Part shown: piece by piece, positions 13,801-26,500 of the stretch | How positions within the stretch are numbered: position 1 is the first letter of the stretch | How the letters are laid out: the number at the start of each line of letters is the position of its first letter | Notes under the pieces: model-generated | Databases searched by the model: none | Seen by the model: the letters and a program-made list of their open reading frames with translations, nothing else | What the model was told of the DNA's origin: nothing | Position numbers and translations under genes: made by a program | NCBI GenBank assembly: GCA_030867875.1 | Contig: JAOWCC010001634.1 | Span: 97,381,321 to 97,445,320, forward strand | From: Actinernus sp. WN-2022 | Lineage: Eukaryota; Cnidaria; Anthozoa; Actiniaria; Actinernidae | DNA: 64,000 bases | Reading direction: 5' to 3'

Positions 13801-16800
13801 AGGAGGGGCGTCGTTGCATGTGGTAGCGAAATCAATGTACTTAATTATTTCAGTCTGTCGAAACACATAGATGTGCGGGCGAGGATGGGTGATGCGAAGA
13901 CCTTGCTCGAGGTCAAGAGGTGCTCCAAAGAACTAGAGGAGAGAGCTAAGGTGAGTCAATGTTAGTCGACCATGCCTCGTGCACTCTTGAAAAGGCCTTG
14001 AATTTGACTGCTCGTCTTGAAAAGTTCTTGAATCAAAAAATATCCTTGAAAAGTCCTCAAACTCATTACTAATTCACCAGGTGAATACAATAGAAATCAT
14101 GACAATGACGAGTATTTAAAATCGTTTCCAAATACAACTCCCATTTCGAGACTAATATTAGATCGCTAATTTTATCATTAAAGTGGAGTTTGAGAAGCCA
14201 TGTAAAACACTAGAGCTTGTTTTAGAAGCGAGTTTCTAAATACAGTGAGAAGGGGTTTTAAACCTTGTTACTGAATTAAATTTTATGGATTCACGGCAGT
14301 TGACAAATGCAATGGTGTCTAGCAGCTTGCCTGCACTGTATGTGCCTGTGGCTTGTAATGCGGGGTGGCCCGTCAAGCCCTTCAGGTGTTCTGATCCCAT
14401 GCATTTGTAAGGCTATGTAAAGCTTGGTTTTCACGAGCTAAAACGAACCGTGAAATAAGCACAAGCTTCACTAGTTTCTAGTCCTCTTTTTGTGAAACGG
14501 CCAATATGACAGCGTGTGGTTTACGCGAGAGGGACCTAGAGCGAGTGTTTTGATTGGCCACACATCAGCTGTCAAAGACTCCCTTCTGCTTGCGCTGTGT
14601 TCCTTTTTCACGAGTACAATGCAAGCAGACAGCGCAAGGAAAAGGAAACATTTTGATCCATGTGCCTCTGCTTACGTCAGTGCTTGCGTTTCCGTCGAGC
14701 CTGTTTTCACTGTGAAATAAGGATTATTGTGCTTACGCTCCACAGACATTATAGAACACATTGAACATTTAATAAAACTCCGCCAAGTAATAGTACTTGA
14801 AAATTAAAATGTGTTCCTCGAAAAGTCTTTGAATTTTGTTTGGCTAAAGTTGTAGTCAGTAGTTATTAGCGTCAGTAACCGCCTCATATTCCTGATATAT
14901 TTGCCTCACAGAAAGACATGGAGACGAACGCTAGTGTTCCTGACGGGGCATCTGTTGTGCCGTACTGGAGATGTCAACCGTATGTCAGACCCAGGTAAAA
15001 ACAAAGCACACGACCACGATATTAGCCTCCTCTGCAGGCACCTCTGCCGGAAACGGAAAGACAAATGGAAACTCAGGATTCCTGTGGTGAACAGGAAGAG
15101 GAGTAGAGACTGAGATGAGTAGGGGAGGGGCAGAGAAAAATCACTAGTTTCTAGTCCATATTCCCGTTTTCGCTTTTGCCACAGGTAGCCCAAATACGGA
15201 TTCTTTAATTGCGGAGGAGGCTACCACGATTTATAATTCATCAAATATTTTCACTCGTGATTGATTGAATGCGTCACGTGACCCAATATTTCCTGTCTGC
15301 AAGCAGGAAATATCAGCAAATACACCCCCTGTAAGCATATAAGTGCATGTCAAAGAAAATATTTGAAGGATGATAACAACAATAACCTACATTGTGTTGT
15401 CGAAATATGCCCTGATATTTGTCCTTGGACATTACATGTATCTGATCCTCGAAGCTCCCAGTTTCCCTCGAGCTTCGCTCTCAGGAACTGTTCTCTTCTC
15501 GGATCAGATAATATCTGCGGATGAAATATCAGGGCATATTTCCACACCACAAATACCGTATTCACTCACGGATAAGCCACACCTTTTTACCTGAAATCTT
15601 AGTTTAAAATCGGGGGTGCGGCTTATCTGCGAGAACATCTACCATACATAAGGTCCGGAAATTTCCATAAATTAACATTTAAAAGAAATACTAAGCTAAA
15701 CATGTACTAATAAAAACTACAGCAAACCAAAATAAAGTAAGCACTGGCCATTGCTTTTGCAAGTTTGGTGGCTCCAAACAGATCCGTTTATGTTGTGAAT
15801 ATTTGTTCCTCTGCAAGCGATTAAATACCATGCTAAATGGTACAATGTTTCTTTGCAGCTTTGCACTTTAACAGCAAATTTGTTGAAAAGATCTTCCACC
15901 TCTCTTTGAGTAACAAGTTTTTCTCCAATATATAGCTTTCGGATATCCTTTTAGGCATGATAGTAACAGACAGCTGATGAAAAAGCAAACTACTCCATGT
16001 TGTTTTGACTTCCTTCAGCGAAAACAAAACTTCTAGTGTCCAGTTCTCTCTCTTCCAACTCTCTCTCTCTTGGTTACTAAGCTACGGACGAACGTGAGCA
16101 CGTTATTGGCTTCGTTGACGTCAAATTCGATCTAAATGAACAGATCCCGGTAAATAAACACTATGGAAAGATAAATCATATAATTTATCTAAGTATGTAG
16201 ACATGAAGTTTATACTATTTCAGAGCTTAAATTACAGGTACAACTTTGGAGTTTTCTCCAGTTTGAAAGTCCGATGAAGGTTTATACAATGTACGTTTGA
16301 TATTCTTGCATAAATCTTGTTTTCCCTGAATCAAGCTTCTAAACTCGGGATGCGGCTTATCCGCGAGTGCGGCTTATCCGTAAGTGAATACGGTAGGTTA
16401 TTGTATTTCTATAACATGCACTTTGATTGGCCACAAGCTAACCATCCTCACATTTCGTGTATTTGTCACCGGTTCACTGTAACATGTCTTTATGATAATC
16501 TTATTTCTTAGCCAGAGTATCCAATAATCCCTAAACTGCCTCATGTAATCGAATATGAAATCAGTAATATCGTTTGACTCGTTTACGCTGTGTTGTGCTG
16601 CTTTAAATAACTTAATTTGGGTTTTCTGGAAGTTTGATTATCTCTCGTACTTATACAGCTAGTTATAAACATAGGGGCCCTAATGGTAACTCGCGGATGG
16701 TCAGTGAGCAATTTTGGCCTATACTAAAAATCACGTGACCGGTGACGTCATCATTACGTCATCACCACTAAGTTATTTCTGGGGACCCAATACCATGCCT

Positions 16801-19800
16801 GTCCATGTTTGAGCTGTCTGGCATTACTGAGAAATGACGGAGATATGGGCATGTACTTAAAACCACGTAACCGATGATGTCATCGCCACTAAGTGATTGA
16901 TAGTGACCCACTACCATGTCTGTCCAGGTTTGAGCCACCTGCCAGTAATATTAAGTGAGTTAGCTGTGAAAATCTCATATCCCGAACTTATTCCGAACAT
17001 GGTACGAATTTTGCTAACATACAACTTCGCAAAAGGATACAGCATTCGGAAATGAAAATCTGCCGAACCCGAAAAAAGACTTCTCACGGTGACGTAATGA
17101 TAAACATGCGCAGTGTCGCCGGAGGTCCGTGATTCGCGGACTTACGGATCAGATTTTTCCAGAGCCCTATTTTTTCGTCGAGCATGCCCAGTAAGAAACA
17201 AATGGGGTCTGGGTACGAGATTTGAAAGTGTACGCGATAAGACCGAAAGGGAGAACTGTTTTAGATATTTAGTGATTGATAACCATATTTCCTTTCGGTC
17301 TTGTCACATAGGCTTAGAGGAAACCCCGGATGTTGGAACAAATTGCTGTTAATTTGTTGGCAAATAAAACTATTTTAGTTTTTAAAAATAGTGGATACGT
17401 GTACGAGCCATTTTGGATTTCTCGCGGGTGTGACCATCTTGGATCTTATTACAGTTGCCCAGTCAGAAAACTAGCGGCTATTTTGTCATGTATTACCGTA
17501 CAATAAATCGTGTGCCATCATAAGATGGTGAAATTGAAAGCTCAAAATGGCGCATACTCGTATCCAATTTTTCTCATAAACTAAAATATATTTTCCTTTC
17601 CCCCCCCCCCCCCCCCCCCCCACAAATTTTCAAGTTAGACAGCAATTTAACGGCAATTTGTTCCAACAGTCGGGATTTCGGAGTATCTGTTGATCATGCT
17701 TTTTTCCCAAGTATCTATTGATCATGCTTTTCCCCCGAGTATCTATTGATCATGCTTTTCCCCCGAGTATCTATTGATCATGCTTTTCCCCCGAGTATCT
17801 ATTGATCATGCTTTTCCCCCGAGTATCTATTGATCATGCTTTTCCCCCGAGTATCTATTGATCATGCTTTTCCCCCGAGTATCTATTGATCATGCTTTTC
17901 CCCCGAGTATCTTTTGATCATGCTTTTCCCCCGAGTATCTATTGATCATGCTGTTCCCCCGAGTATCTATTGATCATGCTTTTCCCCCGAGTATCTATTG
18001 ATCATGCTTTTCCCCCGAGTATCTATTGATCATGCTTTTCCCCCGAGTATCTATTGATCATGCTTTTCCCCCGAGTATCTATTGATCATGCTTTTCCCCC
18101 GAGTATCTATTGATCATGCTTTTCCCCCGAGTATCTATTGATCATGCTTTTCCCCCGAGTATCTATTGATCATGCTTTTCCCCCGAGTATCTATTGATCA
18201 TGCTTTTCCCCCGAGTATCTATTGATCATGCTTTTCCCCCGAGTATCTATTGATCATGCTTTTCCCCCGAGTATCTATTGATCATGCTTTTCCCCCGAGT
18301 ATCTATTGATCATGCTTTTCCCCCGAGTATCTATTGATCATGCTTTTCCCCCGAGTATCTATTGATCATGCTTTTCCCCCGAGTATCTATTGATCATGCT
18401 TTTTTCTCGAGTATCTATTGGTGATGCTTTTTTCCCGAGTATCTGTTGGTCATGCATTGTTTTCCTGAGTAGCTATTGATCATTGATGATTCTTCTCTTT
18501 GAGCTCAAAGTGTATATTTCCAACAGTTTTTTTTGTTTTCATCTATTACAATAGTCCCACAGATCTCTCATCCAAAAGGGCGCTGGAGGAAAATGGAGGT
18601 AGCAACGTTAACCCAAGTGAAAAGATAAGAAAACTAAGCAAGAAACAGGAGAGGAAAGCTTATAAGAAACAAAAAGCGCAGTCCAAAGGTGAGCTAACTA
18701 ATCACGAGTCGGCTCTGCCTGTTGAGCATGTGGTTGAAAGATGACCTTATATGGCAAGCTTTCCCGTGATGGTAGATGAAGAATTCTGATTGGTTCCCTG
18801 AGTGATCAGAATCCCTTCAGTCCAGGCCACTTATCATGGCTGGAAAACGTCCAATTCGTAGTTCTTGTCCGCCATTTTGAAAGGTAACCAAGCCTTTCGT
18901 GACATCGAGGCTGGAGTTGAGTCAGCATAGTTAGAGGCTTGTACATGTATCTGGTTAGCATGATAATCAAAATTTATCCATATTCATAGAAAGAGGGTTT
19001 GTAACAGTACAGGGTCAACTCCATCTTCCATGGCTTGTATTTAGTTAGCATGATAATCAAAATCTATCCATATTCATAGAAAGAGGGTTTGTATCAGTGA
19101 AGGGTCAACTCCATGGCTTGTATCTAGTTAGCATGATAATCAAAATCTATCCATATTCATAGAAAGAGGGTTTGTATCAGTGCAGAGTCAACTCTGTCCT
19201 CCATGGCTTGTATCTAGTTAGCATGATAATCAAAATCTATCCATATTCATAGAAAGAGGGTTTGTATCAGTGAAGGGTCAACTCCATGGCTTGTATCTAG
19301 TTAGCATGATGATCAAAATCTATCCATATTCAAAGAAAGAGGGTTTGTATCAGTGCAGGGTCAACTCCATCCTCCATGGCTTGTATCTAGTTAGCATGAT
19401 AATCAAAATCTATCCATATTCATAGAAAGAGGGTTTGTATCAGTGCAGAGTCAACTCTGTCCTCCATGGCTTGTATCTAGTTAGCATGATAATCAAAATC
19501 TATCCATATTCATAGAAAGAGGGTTTGTATCAGTGAAGGGTCAACTCCATGGATTGTATCTAGTTAGCATGATGATCAAAATATATCCATATTCAAAGAA
19601 ATAGGGTTTGTATCAGTGCAGGGTCAACTCCATCCTCCATGGCTTGTATCTAGTTAGCATGATAATCAAAATCTATCCATATTCATAGAAAGAGGGTTTG
19701 TATCAGTGCAGGGTCAACTCCGTCCTCCATGGCTTGTATCTAGTTAGCATGATAATCACAATCTATCCATATTCATAGAAAGAGGGTTTGTATCAGTGCA

Positions 19801-22800
19801 GGATCAACTCCATCCTCCATGGCTTGTATCTAGTTAGCATGATAATCAAAATCTATCCATATTCAAAGAAAGAGGGTTTGTATCAGTGCAGGGTCAACTC
19901 CATCCTCCATGGCTTGTATCTAGTTAGCATGATAATCACAATCTATCCATATTCATAGAAAGAGGGTTTGTATCAGTGCAGGGTCAACTCCGTCCTCCAT
20001 GCGAGGCTAAGGCTTGGTTACCTTTCACGAACTACAAATTGATTAGGCTAGTGCATTTGCAGCTTTCACTAGTAGATTCGTGCTGAACTATTTGTGTTTT
20101 TATGGCTGCCAGTGGATCAGACCATGTTGCTAGTACAAATTTGTGACAACTAGCAACAGTTACTAGTGGAAATTTCCTGTAACTACTAGCCCTGCCTACA
20201 TGTTCTTGTTCATACTGATCTGCCAGCTATCTAGCCTGCGGATACAGCTGTCTTGCATCGGGAGCCACAATCAAAATGCATCCCCCGAGAGAGACGTCTG
20301 CGATTTGAGGCCAAAAAATTCATACTGATGACGTTATGCGGCCAGGATCTGGTCGTGTCGTTTGATTGGGTAGTATAAAGAGGTTATTACACGGAAAGTT
20401 GTGTAATACGGCTGCGTATTTTTACGAGTCAGTTATATTTTTTCGAGCCTGAAAGGTGAGAAAAAATATAATTGACGAGTAAAAATTTCCAGTCGTATTA
20501 CACAACTTTCCGTGTAATAAATTGTTTATTATACGACAGCTAACGCGAACAAAAAAGGTTTGTTTTCGCTTACCTTACTGCTCTGTTTGACAAGAAATCT
20601 CGAGAGAAGAAACCTCAGCCTTTATAGTTGAAGTCAAATGTCGTGGGCGGGCGCGCATTGAAAAAGTTTTTCCCGCGCTAAAAGCTGATTGGCTGTTACT
20701 CAAACAGCCCATTTCAAAACCTTTTAAGTGTTTAATAAACCTGTGCAAACCTGTTCGCGACCCGTGTAATACGGTGTCATATTTGCACTCGTTTTAGCCC
20801 GTATTTGCACTCGAAAACGCCTAGTCGTATAATAAGCCTAATTATCACATACAAGCCAGTCAAATAACGCGACCAAATCCTGGCCACATAACGTCAACAG
20901 TATGGAATTTTTGGCCTCGAATCACCGACGTCTCTACCGGGGGACGCGTTTTGATCGTTGCTCCCGATGCTAGACGGCTGTATTCTCAGGCTACCAGCCA
21001 TCATAACTAATCATTTTTGACTTGCGTTTTGCTCGGTCCATACATTATACACATGTAAAATTGATCAATATCCTAGGTAAATAAATAGATAATCTTCCAA
21101 GTAAAGTATATGAATGCTATATATAAATCAAGCTTAGGACCCGACCAGTAAATGGTTCCGTAAACAGTGCCTGGATATGACTGCAAACCGTTTAAATGAT
21201 TTCAGAATGTGACTACTGTAACCAGGGCCACTTAGACAACGAGAACTCAACACATTGCAAAACCAAAATAAAGCATTCCAAAGTACAAATCCTAGCAGAT
21301 CCACGCATTTACTTCATTCAAAACACTTCAGTTTTAAAACTAGTACACCAAATTTGCCTTTTACCGGATCAAAGCTCGAGCAAGTTGAAATGCTATTGTC
21401 TTGTACTCGACACTGATTGGCTCAAACAACCATAGGTTGAAATGCTATTGTTTTGTACTCGACACTGATTGGCTCAAGTAACCGTAAGTTGAAATGCTAT
21501 TGTCTTGTACTTGACACTGATTGGCTCAAACAACCATAAGTTGAAATGCTGTTGTCTTGTACTCGACACTGATTGGCTCAAGCAACCATAAGTTGAAATG
21601 CTATTGTCTTGTACTAGACACTGATTGGCTCAAACAACCATAGGTTGAAATGCTATTGTTTTGTACTCGACACTGATTGGCTCAAGTAACCATAAGTTGA
21701 AATGCTATTGTCTTGTACTTGACACTGATTGGCTCAAACAACCATAAGTTGAAATGCTGTTGTCTTGTACTCGACACTGATTGGCTCAAGCAACCATAAG
21801 TTGAAATGCTATTATCTTGTACTCGACACTGATTGGCTCAAGCAACCATAAGTTGAAATGCTATTGTTTTGTACTCGACACTGATTGGCTCAAGCAACCA
21901 TAAGTTGAAATGCTATTGTCTTGTACTAGACACTGATTGGCTCAAACAACCATAAGTTGAAATGCTATTGTCTTGTACTCGACACTGATTGGCTCAAATA
22001 ACCGTAAGTTGGAATGCTTTGTTTTCGTTCTGCAATGTGATTGGTTCTCGGTGCCTAAGTGGTTATAGTAGTCAAACAGTAAATCCCTAACTGCTTACAG
22101 CAATTTGTTTTTGAAAAAAAATAAGAATTTTAAATGGATGTACGCCATTTATTTTGTTCCTCTCGATTTTTAGCAGAAAGACAATGGGTTATATGCTCTG
22201 CAGACTGCTGTGAAAATCCAACGGTAAGTGAAAATGTTTGTACGGGAGGAGTTTATAGCCGTGAATATAACAGAATAATAACATAATTAAGTAATGGTCC
22301 AGATAAGAACTGTAGTGCGCTACGGCAAGGAATGTTAAAAGGTGTTAATTTTCTATTATTCTTTCTCGTAATTTCATTGGTTGATACTTATAAATTCAAT
22401 AGAAACCCATCGAAATAATGCATTTTCATTCGATATATTTTTGTGGTTTGAATTTATTTTTGATCAACCTAATGTGGTTTAATTTCGAAGAATATCATGT
22501 GTGGGGAAAGTTATAAAATTTGCGATTGAAAAATCTATATCCGATTGGCTGGTGGTGGCTTCTCTGAGTTTTCACAGAAAAACGAGCCAATAGCATAAAA
22601 TAATACGTTATTTTCTAGATGTAGTTTGGACTGTAGACACCTTCTAAAGCACTTAAGGTATATTCAAGCAATATCGTATGTGATGGAGGCTCATTGCCGC
22701 AGAACAATAGATTCTACTATAGTTCTTAGGTAGATCATTACTTAATAACAGAGCAGTAAAGGGGCACTGTCGATCCAATTGAACCTTCAAGTCTCTTTAA

Positions 22801-23487
22801 AACACAACTACAAAAAAACACCCAAAGATAGAAGAGATATACCATGTGAATGTTGTGATATGCTTTTTAAACGTTTTCGATATAGGATGGCACCGATTAA
22901 AGTGGATTACAAAAGCTTCTTCTATAGAAACTTGATTTAGGTTACAGTGAACAGATTTCAAGTTGCTGTAAATTTCTCTTAAAAAAACAGTATTTTTCAT
23001 CCACTCGAATCTTTGGAATCCTTCATCAAAATTGTCTCAAACGTTCTCCAGTATACCTGGAAAGCATACTTTGCTAATCTGAGTAGTTATTTTTGTCTTT
23101 CGTCATGAGAAAGGTTATCATTTAGGGGTTGACATAGCCCCATTGAAAACCTGGAAGTCCTTATTCCAGTTCATTGCATCAAAAGACCTTTTGTTAATGA
23201 TAGTTAATTTGGCGAAAAATTAGACAAAAAAATAATAATTTAACGATTTAATTTAGTTACTCCAATCTTGGCTTTCAAAAATGAAAGGAAGTGATCACAA
23301 CAAGTGAAAGCGTTCACTTCTGACTTTTCTCTTGTTTTTTTTATCATTGTTAAAAGTAAAGGTACAACCCTATTTAACGTCGGTAACCCGTGATAGTATG
23401 GTGACGATTTTACGTCCTTATCCGAGAAGACGTGAAGGTCTAACCATTTGCAGTTCGAGAACGAGATTGTTTCACAAAGGCAGCACC

Positions 23488-23519
<32 letters not shown>

Positions 23520-26500
23520 AGTCCGGCCGGGGTTTGATAAAACAGGGTTACTCATTCTGTAGTGCAAATATGAGCCGGAGCGTATTACAGGGTTCACAGG
23601 CCGCTCGTTTGAAACACTTGAAAGGTTTTTTTAAGACACGCGAGCCAATTAAAATGCAGCTGTTAAAACAATAGCCAATCAGCGTTTAGAGCGTCTTTTT
23701 GCCTAAAAACTGACTCTTAAATTTACCCAGCCGTTTCGCACAACTTTTGAATAAGCTCTCTGTGATAGAATAATTATACTGGAGGCTTCTTTATCTAATG
23801 ACACTTTCTTCTTTATTGATAGGCTTTGAAGTGCCAGTTTAATCTGTGTCGCGATTGCTGCAGACAGAAAACATCTTCAGAGACACTCGACTGTCCTGGT
23901 GAGTTGTGTACAGGTGACATCGTATCGTAATCCGTGTGTAAACACTTGTCCCGGTGAGTCGTGTACAGATGACATCGTATCGTAAATAGTGTGTACACAC
24001 TCGACTGTCCCATTGAGTCGTGTACAGGTGACATCGTATCGTAAACCGTGTGTAAACACTTGTCCCGGTGAGTCGTGTACAGATGACATCGTATCGTAAA
24101 TAGTGTGTACACACTCGACTGTCCCATTGAGTCGTGTACAGGTGACATCGTATCGTAAACCGTGTGTAAACACTTGTCCCGGTGAGTCGTGTACAGGTGA
24201 CATCGTATCGTAAACCGTGTGTAAACACTTGTCCCGGTGAGTCGTGTACAGATGACATCGTATCGTAAACCGTGTGTTTACGCATGTCTAAACACTTGGT
24301 GGGGTGGGGGAGGACGGGCATACCAATGCAGGAGATTTGATGCCATTCATTTTCCCGTAGGCGGGGATTTTGAAACAACGATAGAGCCCCAGATAAGGGT
24401 TATTTGACATTTGCAGTAGTACCCCTGCATCTTAATTATCATAGTTTTTGGGTATTTGACATAAAAAGGTGCCCTCTGGATGAAATGACTGTCCGTCCTC
24501 CACACTCCAGGGGCTAAACATTGACAAATGCATACAGACACTTATTCAGGTAGTCTTGGACGTCATAGTTCGACTTAAAGGAGTACTCTCAAACACAATG
24601 CTTTGCGGTCGATTACGTCTCACGCCGCCATCTTCTGAATATCAAAATAGACGAAACTGTGAAGGAGTTCGCAATTCCTTGTGAATGGTTGCATTCTTTG
24701 AGGAGTTTCTCTACCAACTTCGCTTTTTGTTTTCTTAGATGTTTTTTTGCAAGGTTGATTTCAAGCCATGATGAATGAACGAGTAACTGGAACATCCGAG
24801 GTTGAATTCGCTCCATTTGAACAGTACTCGCTTCGTTGTTAAAATGCCTATAACCCCTAGCCAGAAATCATTGATTTGCGCGCAGTAAAGAGTTTAAAAT
24901 CTTGTTCAACCATTTTTGGGCGATGTAGGGTCGTAATATTAATTACTCGGGCTGCCTGTGGCAGCACCGAGTCTTAAAATGCAAGTCGTTATTTATTTAT
25001 TTTTTTCGTTGGGTGTCGCAAAATTTCTGCGCATGCGTTAAAGGTCAAGTTCACCACCAATCAGATCGCACTGTGCTGCTTACGTAACACTCGCCAGGTT
25101 AATTTATTTACATAATTGAATACAGTAAATCAAAATGGTCGACCCGCGAGGGCGAAAGCCTTCCAACAGGCTCAGGATATTTCAACTGGCGCTCTTGTTC
25201 ACCATAAAAATACATGAATAACGTAATACATTCGATCAGCGCTGTCTGGACAGATCCAATGTACATTTAGAAACGTAAGCGAAATACAATATCCAAACAC
25301 GTTTGGATATCAACGGGTATCGAATTATAATCAAAGGTTAGATTTCGTCAGGCGCGCTCAGATAAGAAAGTTCAAAGCTCTCAGACTAGGCGAGACAAGG
25401 AGATATCAATTTCAATGAGTCATTGTCAGAAATATATTCCATCGTGGGCAATTATGCAATTCAACCTAAATTTGGGTCAGGTCTTGTACAGCTAAGGCAT
25501 GTTTTACGACAGAATAACCAGAGTCTTTCTACTGGATTGAGAGCTCGAGACATTATACATGTCTGCTAATATGGGGAAAACTGAAACAAAAAATGAACTT
25601 TGACGGCAGAAACCCTCATTGAGCCAAGCGGAATATTTACATGATCCGCTAAGATTTTTACAAATCTTAGTTAAGCAGATGTTTTCAGTGTATGGCAACT
25701 GAAATGCTGTGCTCGTTTTCTGGTTACGGCTCATTGGGGCAACTACACGAACAAGAAGCATGAACTGCCAGTCACATTTATTCATACAGTTTTAGCCGGA
25801 CATTTCCCCGAGTTTTTGAACTATTTTCAATCAAATTCGAAGTCTGAATATGTCATTGTATTGCATTTATATACTTGAATTGCCAGTATTCTGTTGTTCA
25901 AATCCTGCGTTATCATAGTCATGTCATAAAAGCAATTAATAGACCAGACGTTTTTATGACGTTCTCACTGGCGAATTAAAGCACGACTTGTTACTAAGAG
26001 GATTTCAAATGAAAGTGTATTTCATCTTCATATCTCATGTGGCCCGAGTGAAAGCCCAGATGGGCTCTTGTTTAAAATGCGTTACAAATCCTTAAAATGA
26101 CGTCATTATGCTAATGAGTTGAAAATACATTGAGTAATAATATGCACACAATCTTCGAGAAATATATTTTAATAAGTAAAGCTGACATAAAACCAGAGGA
26201 AAAGGAACTAGAATTAGGCTCCGACTTAAATGACGCCATTGAAATTTCATTACTTAATAAACAAAAATGGCAGGCGTTAATTATTAATTTTCCGATGTCA
26301 GTCATTTTGTATTCCAGTTTGGCTTTTAAATCAAAGATAACTGGCTAGGGCTTATGGGCACTTTAAATAACCTTCAACTTTCTTTTCAGCTCAATTTGGA
26401 ACTTTGCTATCTTTTCAGGTCACAGAATGTGGTTCATGTCAAAGTTTAAGAGGAAAAAGGCTAACGAAGAAAGTACAATTCCAACTCAAGTAACAGAAAC

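Noticed and set aside
17681..18480. 28-bp regular repeat resembling a CRISPR array
   Set aside because: Units are directly tandem with no unique spacers, in a eukaryotic intron.
23813..24378. Overlapping minus-strand ORFs of 108-179 codons
   Set aside because: They are translations of the 55/59-bp minisatellite; every frame stays open by periodicity.
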